From NCBI GenBank assembly GCA_028583405.1, contig CM053249.1, positions 34,539,586-34,603,585 of the forward strand: DNA of 64,000 nt, written 5' to 3'. A program made the position numbers and the translations under genes. The DNA is from Pogonophryne albipinna (taxonomy: Eukaryota; Chordata; Actinopteri; Perciformes; Artedidraconidae). Shown here one piece after another: positions 10,829 to 21,919 of this stretch (its first letter is position 1; every line of letters begins with the position of its first letter). The notes below the pieces were generated by a model. The model saw nothing but the letters and a program-made list of their open reading frames with translations, searched no databases and was not told the origin of the DNA.

Positions 10829-11712
10829 ATGGCATTAAAACGAGAAAAAACGCAGCTGAATCGGTTAAAGGTGGGGTAGGTAAGTTTCAGAAACCGGCTC
10901 GAGATACACTTTTTGTTATATTCCATGGAATGCTCTTAACATCCCGATAGCAATGAATATCTTAAGTGCTTTGACAAAAAATCCATAAAAAAATGTCATC
11001 TGTGGAACCCGTAATACTGTAAAAAGTACAACCAATGGATTGCCGCCCTGTCTGTCAGCCTTCCATCTCGTGCACGCACAAATGTATCTCGTGCCCACAT
11101 TGGGCGTGCCGTCATTGGGCGTGCATTGCAGCAGTACTTCAATGACTCGCCAGCAACAGGCGGCCACTTTCACCAGTCTGCTGACGTCATGTGCGCGTTC
11201 ATGTGTGTTGGAGGAGGTGCTCTGTAAGGAAGTCTGAAGGAAGGGGCGGATTCTTTTCGGCTGTGTACTTTCAAATTTTAGTGCACTCGAGCCGGTTTCT
11301 GAAACATACCTACCCCACCTTTAATCCATAGGTTGATAATGTTTCTGGGCAATATTTTGTTTAATTTATAATCCATAATTCCATTTTTATGTAAAAATCG
11401 GAGAGTAAAAGTTAGCTGCTAATGGTAGCCACCAGAGTTATCGCAGCTTCCGGTCTTGGCTATGCGGCAGTCTCACACACACACATTACCAAATAAGGAG
11501 TATGTGGGAGTTCTCCTCGATTCCATTGGCTCTGACGGTTAGAAAGAGATGTCAATCAGCAAAATCGACCAAGGGGGACCAGAGATATGGAAAATCCACC
11601 CAAATGACCACAGAAGTGGGTGTCTTTTGCTAAATCTCTCTAAAAAGGATTCCTAAAGCTTTTAGTCTACCATCCCATCATTCAAGGGTGGTTTTCACTA
11701 TAAGTAAAAAAA
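10829..11712 (+). repeat. Dispersed repeat R1, copy 2 (filled site)
   Basis: This is homologous to 8651-9080 on both sides of an inserted MITE (10869-11320). It starts TCAATGGCATTAAAACGAG and ends with the shared CAAGGGTGGTTTTCACTAT. It also has a small extra segment near 11580-11600 relative to copy 1. Confidence 0.85.
10869..11320. mobile_element. T2/Kolobok-like MITE, 452 bp
   Basis: Inverted termini of 35 bp match at 34 positions; both start AGGTGGGGTAGGTA and run to CGGCTCGAG. The element is flanked by TTAA on both sides (10865-10868 and 11321-11324). The uninterrupted paralogous site in R1 copy 1 has a single TTAA, which proves the insertion and its exact limits. TTAA plus AAAGG resembles the TTAAAGGRR ends of Xenopus T2/Kolobok MITEs, matching at the first seven positions. 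PiggyBac also uses TTAA but normally has CCC ends. No transposase is encoded. Confidence 0.88.
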
Positions 11713-12690
11713 AAATTTGGACGGACACAATTGTTTACATTTGTTTACTGTGTTCAATCTGAATTTACTTTAAAATAAAAACATCTATATTGATTCTGAC
11801 ACTTCTACATCCAACTCACAGGTGTAACCTTGCTTTGAGAAAAAAGATTAGTAATTTAACCCTTTTAGAAGGGAAAATATGGTAATTTGTTCACACACAA
11901 TATGCTCTTACCATTAATTACCATAATGATGCCATTCTGAGTCCTTCACTACTACAGTGTATAACTTTATATTTCATGCAGCATATCCTACTACAAATGA
12001 GTGATAAAACCTGTATTGTGTTGTTGTAGTTGTTGGCAGGAACTTGGGAACAGTTCCTAGCAGCCCCCCCACTGCAGCGTCATTAGCACAGCGCTGTTAC
12101 AAATGAGTGGGCACTGCAATCAAAGTTGGGAAGGGATTTCTAGAAACATTACTTACCCAGGGATCAATTCTGCATTTGATTAAACACAGTTAACTAATTA
12201 TGGCGACAGCATGAGTTATGATTATGGGAAAATGATATGAATTACCGCACGGCAGTGTAAAGACCCGGGCTGTGATTTATCTGGAGCAGGATCATTTGGG
12301 ACCCAGAAGAGAACATTTTTAAAAGCAGACGCAAAACATATTAATGCAGGGCTGATGAACATCCATCTCCAAATCATCCGTCATCATCATGTTAATGTAG
12401 CGTGCCGGCGGGAAAGAGAATCACTAAAGAGGAAGAGGGAAATTTGGTATTGCTATTGTCGGCTGACATGAATCTATATATAAGTATTCTTTTATAGAAA
12501 GAACGCCAGTAACTGTGGCGGGTCAGTATCATCAGGGTGAGTTAAAGCGGGTCAAAGCCTCGCATTGTGTCTCGTATTGCGCATTGAAATTCACATTTAT
12601 GAATAATCCGAAAACGAGGATCATCATTCCTTATTATAGTTGGTTAATAGGTTATGAGAATTAGTTCAACTTACATCACACATATTGGGC
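11713..12690. other. Repeat-free interval; possible conserved non-coding element
   Basis: No open frame of note and no repeat is recognised. The part from about 12050 to 12560 has moderate GC and several homeodomain-like TAATTA/TTAAT cores (for example ACTAATTATGGCGAC near 12191). It reads unlike the decayed transposon sequence around it. That is only an impression of composition; conservation is not tested. Confidence 0.3.
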
Positions 12691-12778
12691 TCAATTTCAG
12701 GTGTATATCGGTATGTAGTGTCTCTACTTCATTGAGTCCTCTCCTGCTGATGTTAAGGTGTGTATCAGTATGTAGTGT

Positions 12779-14294
12779 AGTCCATTAAAAGTCTGAGCAT
12801 ACTACTTTTTGTTAATGAAAACTGTTGACATTTGAGTCTTTTTTAGTCATCAGATTATATAGAACATTTCAGTCAAACTAGTCTAGCCAAAACCAATAAT
12901 TTGTCATTTTAGTCACATTTATTTCACAATAAGATTATATCTTGTCCTTATTTGATGAAAAACACAGGTTGAATGATTAAGAATGCAGCTTTGCAGAGAG
13001 TATCTGGTCAGGTTTGTGGTGTGTTATGGCCACATTGCTTCCCTTCTGATAAAACAATACAGTCGCTTTTTTTTTTCCTCCTCATTGTAGCGAAAATGGG
13101 CCAAAAATATCGCCTTGTTTCTTTCTCCCAAGCAGTGGTGGCGTTAGACTTTTTCGTTTTCAGTCATTGTGACGGACAGGATTGTAACATTCCCGTCATA
13201 ATCCATTATTACCCGTTGGGTCTGTACACAACTCGTCACTCACTCGCGCTGCTCCCAAGCCCTGTTGTTGCCATTTTCGTTTCTGTTAAATAAGGTTCGT
13301 TAGATCCGAGTCTTCCTTACAGTTCATATTGTGCCGCTGCCCGGTGTAATTCAAATGTACTGCCGCGCGCAGCACAGACACATAACTGCTGCCCAGCCGC
13401 AGCACCGGAAATGGAACTGCTGGGAGAAAAACTGACTATCAGATGTAACGTTATCTTTGATTATATTTCGTCTCCTGCTTTTTTGTTTTGTCAACGAAAG
13501 TAAAGAGAGATGTTGGCAAAGTTTTTATTTAGTAAACTACATTTTCGTCGCGTCACTATTCGTCAACGACATTGCATGTTGATTTCGTTATAGTTATTGT
13601 TTACAGACGTCGGTGTCGTCTCGTCATCGTCTCGTCTTAAGGCCCGGACACACCAAGACGATTTTGGCCGTCGATGGGCGTCAGGCCGACGATGAGCGTT
13701 GACACGCCCTACTCAGATTGGTGTGTCCCGCAACGTTTCGCCAGTCGGCCAAAGAAATCACTCTGATTGGCTGTTCAGCTAGCGAATCAGTGCATGAGAA
13801 GCGAAACAGAAGTGAGGGACCCAAACAAACTATTAAGAAGGCAAATCTGAGATTTTATTTAACTCCAGCTCTCGACACAGGTTCGGGAAAGCCCCATGAG
13901 CTTCTCACTGTAGAGTGAAAATGGAACGCACACGCTATTTGTTGTTTGTTTATATCACGCAGTCTGTTCTTCTTCTCTCGGTGTATCACGCAGTCTGTCT
14001 TCCGGTTGTTGCCTCTTTTGAATGATGAATACACACTACCGCCGCCTGCTGGTAAGGAGAGTTATTGCCACTCACGCATGCGCAGTTCGTACGTGCTTCT
14101 TGGCCGTCGGCTGAAGTCTTTGCGGTGTGTTCCAGTGCGACACGTGGCCAAGACGCGAGGCGACACAATAGTCAGGGGTCCGTCTGTGTCAGTTCTTTGG
14201 TGTCTGCTTGGTGTGTCTGGGCCTTTAGTCAGGGAAAAAAAGGTTGTTGACGAACATATTTTGTCATAGTTTTAGTCAACTAAATGAACACTAA
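12779..14294. mobile_element. hAT-like non-autonomous element, with nested MITE
   Basis: The block interrupts a 57-bp repeat unit and is flanked by the 8-bp direct repeat TGTAGTGT (12771-12778 and 14295-14302), the target size of hAT transposons. The right end reads TTAGTCAACTAAATGAACACTAA. The terminal inverted repeats are weak (AGTCCATTAAAAG against AGTGTTCATTTAG), so the element is old or the left tip has mutated. Internally, repeated TTTAGTCA pieces are seen but no transposase. A Harbinger-type MITE is nested at 13640-14224. Confidence 0.72.
13640..14224. mobile_element. PIF/Harbinger-like MITE, 585 bp
   Basis: Inverted termini AGGCCCGGACACACCAAG and (reverse complement of the right end) AGGCCCAGACACACCAAG match at 17 of 18 positions. 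The flanks are TTA at 13637-13639 and 14225-14227, the 3-bp TWA target duplication of PIF/Harbinger elements. No transposase is encoded. The open frames inside (up to 107 codons) show no family signature. Confidence 0.85.
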
Positions 14295-14382
14295 TGTAGT
14301 GTCTCCACTTTAAAGAGTCCTCTCATGCTGATGTTCAGGTGTATATCAGTATGTAGTGTCTCTACTTTAAAGAGTCCTCTCC

Positions 14383-15753
14383 AGGGGCCTCATTTATAAC
14401 GCCGTGCTTAGGATTCACGTGGGAAGGTTACTTATGTAGTAGAAATCCAAAAAATAGGTACAGAAATTTTTCGATTCACCAAACATTGCACACCGGCGAG
14501 GAAAGTGCGTACAGCACTTCCTACGCAGGTTTCCCTTTATAACTCACAACCGACTCGAAATGCGGTGCAGCTTTTGCGGGCTTCACGTAACGCCCATATT
14601 TGCCTATAAATAGTCAAAGAAACGCCCATTCATTCATTCTGACTGACTTTATGAAGAAGATCGCAGGAAATGACGACAGAACAGCTAAAAAAGACATCTC
14701 ACACCGTGTCAGATTTTGGTTATTTTGGGGAGGTCGAGATAAATCATATAGTTTGGTGGATGCAGTTTGAACCAGAGTAGCAGCATGGAGGTCGGATCGT
14801 CACCAAAATAAATAAATAAATCGCCCGAAAAAGGTTAATGACAAAAAGAATACACATAGCCTTCCTCAGGCAGTGTGTTTGGACCGGGGACAGGAGACAC
14901 CCCCTTGATGAGAAACTGTAAGAAGTGAACGGGGAATCCCCCCGGTGTGGAGTCATGAAGACTGGATCTGAATTATGTTTTTGTATTTGGTGGTTTGTGT
15001 TCCAGCTGTCGATCAGCTGTGCGCAGCTTCTCCACTGCAGCCTGTGCATCTCAACCCCCCCCACCCGCAGCAATCCTATATCCACCAGTTAAAGGAAATA
15101 CAACTAATGTGTTGTGTTATATTAGCTGTACAATTTACCACATATGATGTTCTTAGCTTCTATACCTCCTGTGTTTTACGAGCGACTTATCAAGTCTTGG
15201 CAAACGGCATGAAACACGATTAAACATGATAGTATATAAAACCATGCTCGTATCTACAACCTATAGAAATGCAAAACGGCGTCAGTTTAGACGTAATTCT
15301 GTCCTTCTGCTTACCGCATCATTTATGAGAAAACATTTCATAACATTAACACAACATATTCAAGGTGGTTTTCAATAACATATCCGTATTTATTTATTTC
15401 TCCAAGTTGTGTTTTTGTGTGCACTGAGGAGTCGCAAACAGGCGTTTGTTTAATCATTTTAAGATTGGCTTTAATCAATGTTTGAAAATGAATTCTTCAT
15501 ATATGATAAATGAGAGGTAACATTTTATTTATGGTATTATTTCCACATATTTCTCTCCATTCTTCCTTCTGCCAACGGTGTCGCAGTTTCTCGTCTCTCC
15601 CGTTTTTGTGCTTAGTGCGTATGCATGGATTAGAGTTTGCGTGGAGGACCGCACATTTTCCCGTCAAGTTAGTGTTTTATAAATCGCAAACATTGCGTAG
15701 AAACTGGCGTACGCCATCTTTTGAGCGTATATCCCTTTATAAATGAGGCCCCT
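14383..15753. mobile_element. Inverted-repeat DNA element, unclassified, 1371 bp
   Basis: The ends are perfect 17-bp inverted repeats, AGGGGCCTCATTTATAA at the left and its complement at the right. The element sits within a 57-bp minisatellite unit between CTCTCC and GCTGATG. The target duplication cannot be read clearly: comparison with other units leaves at most one or two ambiguous bases. It encodes no recognisable transposase. The superfamily is left open. Confidence 0.82.
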
Positions 15754-15925
15754 GCTGATGTTCAGGTGTATATCAGTATGTAGTGTCTCTACTTTAAAGA
15801 GTCCTCTCCTGCTGATGTTCATGTGTATATCAGTATGTAGTGTCTCTACTTTAAAGAGTCCTCTCCAGCTGATGTTCAGGTGTATGTATCGTCTCTACTG
15901 GGACATGTCTCCATGCTTTAATGTT

Positions 15926-17220
15926 CAAAAAGCTCTTTATTTTTCTCATACTGCCTGTGCTGCAGCACCTCTTTTCACCCTCTGTCTGAAACCAGAGCCC
16001 AGTCTGCTCTGATTGGTTAGCTGGCCGGCTCTGTTGTGATTGGTTAACCGCAGGACGGTTACAGGGAAGGGGAAATCCCACAAAGCAGAATATGGCCTAA
16101 AAGTTTGACGGATTAATTATTTTATCTTTGAATCTATATGTTCCAACATGTTTTAAAGCTGCCTTCACATGACCAGTGGTCAACAAGTCAAAATCAGACA
16201 TTACCCCTGGATCCTCTCTGTTAAGTAATGTTGAGCTAATTCCTACATAAGACTGTCAAGGAATTATTAAAGTAGGTCTTAGGTCGTATACTGTATCTCT
16301 CCTTGTGTCAAGTCATTCCCTCACATATACAGATGTAGCACTCCAGATAGGACTCACATGGGTGTGTCCCAGTCAAAAGCCCAGCGGATCCCAGTGGCTG
16401 GGGGTGTTGCCAAATTGCTAGAGGGCGTTGCCAAAGTTCTCCATTTTTTCAATTACAGGATTTAACCATGAGATGGAGCTTCATTCACAAATACACAAAG
16501 ACAACTGGGTGTTGTAGAACTTAGACTGTTTGCAATGTTTGCAGCTCTGCAGTTGTGTTTGCTGAATACTGTAGCATTTAATCACTTATTTGTTATGGTT
16601 TTCACAAGCTACTATAATGAAAAAACATCAATGTTTTAGATCAAATAAAGTATATAGTTTGCTTTATGCAGTATATTTTTTGTAATATTGTTGGGGTGTT
16701 TTTACACAGTAGTGAGAGTGAAAAACAGGATAGCACAGATTAATAAAATCAAAAATAAGATGAGCGATAAAAATAAAAATAATGAGAAACTATGAAATAA
16801 GAAATGAATAAAACTTAAATGTAATGATCATATCATATATTCTAATGTATTGTATTATTAAGTAATATCATACATTAACCCCATTATAGCAGATGCCACA
16901 TTGAATGGATGAACTCATTTATGCATCAATAATTACAACAGAGTATTTCTAAATACAAGTTGTAACAATACTTATATGTATTTAATATTAATAACATAAT
17001 GATTAATTTCAGATGATAATACTTTTCAGGGTTAGGTCCGGTCTGACAGCGCTTAGCTCTCTGCTGCAGAGAAGATCACTGCTCGAAACAAAGTAAAAAA
17101 TCCTACATCCAAACGGAATAAATAGAATTAATTATTATTAATACCTTAAGTCTTGTTCATTGTTTTTCACACGTTTGATATTTCCGGTGGAAATGGTGGA
17201 CTATCGGACATTCAAAATGC
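15926..17220. other. No gene recognised; AT-rich
   Basis: The stretch is mostly AT-rich with no supported coding sequence. Around 16740-16880 it is dominated by AATAAAA/ATAAT runs. No repeat family is recognised by eye. Confidence 0.5.
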
Positions 17221-17435
17221 AGCATATTTTCACTCTTACACACATATATTCTCCTTTTACATACATACATTTTCACTCTCACACACGTATATATTTACAC
17301 TCACACATTCATACATTTTGCTCTCATATTATCATATTTCAATGCACACATTCATATATTGTCACTCACACATTCATGCATTTTGTTCTCATATTCATAT
17401 ATTTTAATGCTCATATTTATACATTTTGCTCTCAT
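17221..17435. repeat. Degenerate CACACATTCATA/ATACATTT simple repeat
   Basis: Variants of CTCACACATTCATACATTTT and CTCATATTCATATATTTTAATG recur over about 215 bp. The two overlapping open frames here owe their length to the low-complexity sequence and are not genes. Confidence 0.8.
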
Positions 17436-17498
17436 GCGGAATCTACTAAAACAAAGTATGTCATGGTAGTGGTCAGCTGTTAAACACAAAAGTGTATC

Positions 17499-17568
17499 TT
17501 AAGGGCTGTAAATATAATAAGCCTGTTGTCAATTTTAGACACAGGCTTATTATATTTACAGCCCTTAA
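17499..17568. repeat. Perfect 28-bp inverted repeat with 14-nt loop
   Basis: The left arm 17499-17526 (TTAAGGGCTGTAAATA...) is exactly complementary to the right arm 17541-17568 (...TATTTACAGCCCTTAA). The spacer is TGTCAATTTTAGAC. The outer ends are TTAA. A transcript would form a 28-bp hairpin. It could be a tiny palindromic relic of a TTAA-type transposon, or a replication-generated snap-back. Confidence 0.97.
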
Positions 17569-18297
17569 TAACATTCATTTTCTGGACTCAATGTGTGTCT
17601 TGGCCGTTTTCTTTGTTCCAAGCAAACGAGTGCTTTTTGTTTTGAAATCACTTCCGCGAGTTTCGCGAGCCTCCCCCCTCGCTCCACTGACCATTAGACC
17701 ATTTAGTAAGGTAAAAAGCAAAGGGCAAAAACGCCTCTCAGACGCTCTTCCGTTTACTTTTTTAATAAAGAAAAACAAATGGTCCGTAGATACACAGACT
17801 CATATAGCCTATGTATGTATACTGTAAGGAGAATGTATGTGCGTGAGAGGACCAGTATGAATTACGGCATAGAAATATGCGAACACAAACCTACAGACTG
17901 GGGGTTGGGAGATCACAGGAGTGGGGGGGGGGGGGGGGGGAGAGCTGTGGAATGTGACCCTTGGGAGAATTCCTCCACACATTCCGATGGCCAATTCGTT
18001 TTAAACAAAGAGTTTGCAACACAGGACAGCATAGGCAACATGGGGGGTGGGGGCTGGTGAACGGTCTGGTTAATGTTTGTAAACACAATCCCCAGGATGT
18101 GTCCTAATCAAACCAAAAGAGAAAATGCAGATATCATTCTCTCTCTCGACTCGCTGGTATCTCGAGCTGAGCGCTCATTGGTGTTCATACTGCTCACAGG
18201 CTGGGCTGCTGTGTATATCTAGTGTATTCATACTGTAGCCCTCCTCACTGTTTATTCATCATTCAACCATTTACACCTTCCTTTTTTCCCGTCAAGA
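17569..18297. other. No gene recognised; G-run
   Basis: An 18-base G homopolymer lies at 17923-17940, a site of likely sequencing and polymerase slippage. Short open frames around it show no family motif. A pyrimidine-rich stretch just before 18298 could act as a splice acceptor (see the next entry). Confidence 0.5.
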
Positions 18298-18449
18298 GGT
18301 TGAAAAAGATTGAATCCTATGTTTCCAATTGGTTCCCAAATCTGAACATTGACCAGTGGCATAAGATCAGGAGCCGGGTAAATGAGAGACTGAGGAGCCC
18401 CCGAAAAACAGATCCCGAAATAGCTCGTCCTGGTTTCCGCAGCAGATAG
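18298..18449 (+). CDS. Possible terminal coding exon, unknown protein
   Basis: After a pyrimidine tract ending CTTTTTTCCCGTCAAG, the plus strand encodes about 50 residues starting 'RLKKIESYVSNWFPNL', continuing 'NIDQWHKIRSRVNERLRS' and ending at a TAG (18447-18449). An AATAAA follows 42 bases after the stop. Acceptor-like tract, compact basic open frame, stop and nearby poly(A) signal together look like a last exon. I do not recognise the family. Diverged inverted copies of the tract lie near 18640-18665 and 18762-18815, so it may belong to an unlabelled mobile element. No upstream exon was identified. Confidence 0.35.
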
Positions 18450-18490
18450 GCCTACACTACAGTATGGTGTCTGTTATATCAGTTATTTTA

Positions 18491-18496
18491 AATAAA
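18491..18496 (+). terminator. AATAAA poly(A) signal candidate
   Basis: A canonical hexamer 42 bases downstream of the stop of the possible exon at 18298-18449. It is meaningful only if that exon is real. Confidence 0.35.
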
Positions 18497-18499
18497 ACG

Positions 18500-21044
18500 G
18501 TGAAAACTGAACTTGAAAATTGTTTCCTCTTTTTATTTATTATTTTCGGGACGGGGAGACGTGGGGAGACGTCGGGAGACGTGTGTGATTAAAAATTAAT
18601 TCGCAGAAATGTAAAGTGATCTAACTAAGTTCTATTCATATTCTTGACGGGAAGAGCAGTGTAAATGGGTGGCCATATGCATTTTAAAAGCAATATAAAT
18701 CACACAGTTATTATACAATAGGCTATAAAAGCACCATCGATAACCATTACCTTTATCCAATTCAAACTTTGGACGGGAAAAAAGGAAGGTGTAAATGGTT
18801 GGGCTATACTGTAGGCCTACTGTATACATACAAAGGCCATTCAAGCTAGAGTTCTTCTGGAAATGTTCACATCAGGCACCTTCAAGTTAAACAATACTAC
18901 AGTAAACAATTAACACAGTAAATTATGTGGATTAAACCACATTTATTTCGTTAAAAAGAAACGAAATATGATTTTGTTTGAATGATTAAATGTAGGGTGA
19001 ATTGCCCTAATGTGGGACATTTTTGCATTTCAGACTTCGGGAATATATTGCGATATGAAGCCGATACAATAAATCAAAATCCAGTACCATTCCGAAATCC
19101 CCAGCAATATTAGACACTAATAATACAGTAAACTATTAACATTGTACATATTATTGTTTGCCCGTGGGATTAGGATGATCGGTAGTGAGAGCCGTGCTGC
19201 ATTTTCCTCCGGTCGGATGTGATATAAAAACAAAGCGATTATTTTTGTTGTTGTAAACTCACGTGGATTAAATTTAGTGCATTAATTTCAACTCGCGAAC
19301 ATATGATGATTGAAAATCGTTTGTTTGAGCCGGGATGCATTTCCTGATCTAAAAACATAGCGATGGTTTTGTACTTACGCCAACGTGAATTAAACATTAT
19401 TTTGTTAAATTAAAACATGGTGATGTTTAGTAAATGATTACATGTCTCTTATTTAGCACAGAATATAATCCTATCCGTGACATATGGATCTTAACAAATA
19501 TCCGCTATATCAGATACCTGTAGATCAGCTGTTTATTTCACATGAGTTCCAGTGTGGCAGCTATTTAATCACGGCTCCCCCTGGTGGATCCATGATCCAT
19601 TGCAGCTGGTTTCATTATAATTAAATGTATTTATCAAGGGGGCGTTTCAAGTCCTGCGGGGGGTTTTCCTTTTCAGCAGGGGCCCACCCCGCGCCGATCA
19701 CGGACCCGCACGGGTAGGCGTCTGAAATGAAGCGCTACATCTGTAAATCACATAACAAGCAGTGGGTTTGCCCAGAACTGATGAGTATGGTATGTGAGGT
19801 AAAGAAGATAGAACACTGGACACACTCACACAATGAGGACATTGTATCATCACTAAGATTTAAGGAGTCATCGAAATGACTCATCTTTAGATAAAATGAA
19901 GCTTTGTGCAGGCTCTGTTTATGATGAATAGTATTGAAGATTATTATCATCTGATATTTGGGAAGTGTGTTACATTTGAAATGGCAGAAAGTCTTGTTGC
20001 AACTTCCAGATACTAAAAGAGGCCCCTTGAGTTTCTCTGGAAATTATCAATAGTAGCAGTTAAGTGAATACTGTTTAAACGATACCTGTGTTTGTGTTTT
20101 GTATTGATTTCTCTGTTTTATCCTTTCATAAATGTGAGGACTAAAACTTGCTCAAACATTCCGGGGTGCTTGGAGTAAACAGGTTTTATTGCTCTGTGGG
20201 GGAGGGGATATTCTGCTTAGGATCTCCAGTATGTCATGTTTCAGGGAAGTCTACATATCTTGAATAGTATATGTGTGTGTTTAATTACTTTGTATAAATA
20301 ATGGGAGTAAGATGTGAGCAAGAGAATATTCTTTAGACCCCACTCAGGCCTCTGGAATGTGCAGGAAAGTGTGTGTGTGAAAGTCTATGCAGGAAAGTGA
20401 GATAACGGACACCAGATATATTTTACTACCATCTCAGAGACACTTGTTTATTATCCTGGCTGGCTCGCGCTGATTCGCTAAGAAAAGCCATCTTTTACAT
20501 CTCCCAATGAGATGACCTGAAAAGATGACCAGCTGACCCAACCCCTCCTGTTTTGTTTTCTGCATGTAAGCCTGTTCTATCTGTTGGTTCTTTCTCTTTT
20601 GCTCCTGCCGTCAAGATGAAAGGTTCTCCCGGCATTTGGACCAGAGCAGGGGGTGGGCCGACCCCTTTGGAGAAGTGTATTTGTATTCTTACCGTTTATC
20701 ATTAAAGCAGATTATTGTTTAACCCCTATCCTGGTTGTTTTGGGTTTCCCTTCTTTTAAAGCAAACTCATATATGATCGGCGCGGAGCAGAGATATCTGC
20801 CACAACAATTGGCACAGAGAATGGCTGCGATCGGAATGGAGGGTGACATACAATGTCTCTGCACACTTACATTAGCTTACTTTGTTCACATTCTGATTAT
20901 CATTGGCTGACACTTTTATTAAACATTAAGTGTGTTAGACATCAGGTGGTCTCCAGCTTCCTTGGTTCCCAGTCATTGCTCAAAAATAATTTACATCGCA
21001 CTTTATTTTCTTTTGCACTTTGATGTTCACTTACTGCAGTGGTT
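18500..21044. other. No gene recognised
   Basis: About 2.5 kb without a convincing coding region. The inverted partner of the 18255-18300 pyrimidine tract lies at 18762-18815. From 19640 to 19730 the sequence is GC-rich. The stretch ends at the DIRS insertion point. Confidence 0.5.
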
Positions 21045-21065
21045 CTCATTCATAACACTCCGTTC

Positions 21066-21214
21066 GATGTCTCACTATGGGATGCGCCTCAACGCGTATG
21101 CAAACAGAAGCATCAATCTCATTACGCCAATCCTGATTGGCTGGTGATCTTGACGTCTACGTCAGGGAATCCACCCACCCTTTAAGTAGCTTGCGCTACG
21201 TCGCAGCATCATTC
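21066..21214 (+). repeat. DIRS left inverted terminal repeat
   Basis: GATGTCTCACTATGGGATGC through to GCTACGTCGCAGCATCATT is repeated in inverted orientation at 26866-27019 with few changes. It includes a GACGTCTACGTCAGGG segment with CRE-like TGACG cores. Confidence 0.93.
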
Positions 21215-21344
21215 AAACACCTCTTCTCGCTTCAGAGCACATCTCGAATATCAGTAGCCGGGCTAGCTTAACGGTCCACAGACTGAACCCAAGCTAACAT
21301 TCGGTCGACGGGCGCTTGCCGGTTACTTTTTTGCTTTGCAGAAG

Positions 21345-21720
21345 AATTGAACAAATATTAACACACCAGTTAATATTGTAATCTGCCCTGCCGTTTTTTC
21401 TTTCGGAATAACGGTAAGGTTTGATTTTTTCTTCAAACAGGAACATACCTGTTGCTAGTTTATCCCTCCGCGCCGACACCACGGCGAGCGAGGACGGACT
21501 CTTCTCTCCCTCACACCAGAGGAGACGGAGATAAGAAAGATATTAACACACAAGTTAATATTTTTTTGGGCAAAAAATCTACCCCGTCGTTTTTTCCTTT
21601 CGGAATAACGATATGGTTGGATTTCTTTTCTCGGTAACATACCTGTTACTAGCTTGTCCCTCCGCGCCGACACCCCGGCAAACGAGGATGGACCCTTCTG
21701 TAACTCACACCAGAGGAGTC
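21345..21720 (+). repeat. Tandem duplication in the DIRS leader (2 x about 185 bp)
   Basis: Two diverged copies lie head to tail: about 21345-21530 and 21531-21720. Each has TTAACACACxAGTTAATATT, a CGTTTTTTCxTTTCGGAATAACG block, AACATACCTGTTxCTAG, CCCTCCGCGCCGACACC and CTCACACCAGAGGAG. The repeat precedes gag and has no coding role. It is also present in copy B. Confidence 0.88.
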
Positions 21721-21919
21721 GGAGGCTCGGCTCTGCGGCTGCGGGTTTAAGATCTCGAGCACGGACTCACACCAGGTCTGCTCGTCCTGCCTTGGGCTGG
21801 AACACGCCCAGGAAGCTATCGATACCCCCGGTTCGTGCGGGCATTGTGCCCGCTTCACCATCAAGAGCCCCCGCAGACGGCTAGCGCGCCAAGCTAGCCT
21901 GTCGGGACAGGACCCCTTC

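Larger units (their letters stand above)
12700..15925. repeat. 57-bp minisatellite split by insertions
   Basis: The unit contains GCTGATGTTCAGGTGTATAT, then CAGTATGTAGTGTCTCTAC, then TTTAAAGAGTCCTCTCC. Consecutive unit starts at 15754, 15811 and 15868 are 57 bp apart. Other units lie at about 12700-12778, 14295-14382 and 15754-15925. The blocks between them are transposon insertions (12779-14294 and 14383-15753). The original array probably had about six to eight units. Confidence 0.9.

Noticed and set aside
13718..14269. Frames of 60-107 codons in the Harbinger MITE
   Set aside because: No transposase or DNA-binding motif; the element is too short to be autonomous.
17153..17483. Two overlapping frames with Tyr/His/Ser/Phe runs
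   Set aside because: Low-complexity CACACATTCATA repeat; no domain.
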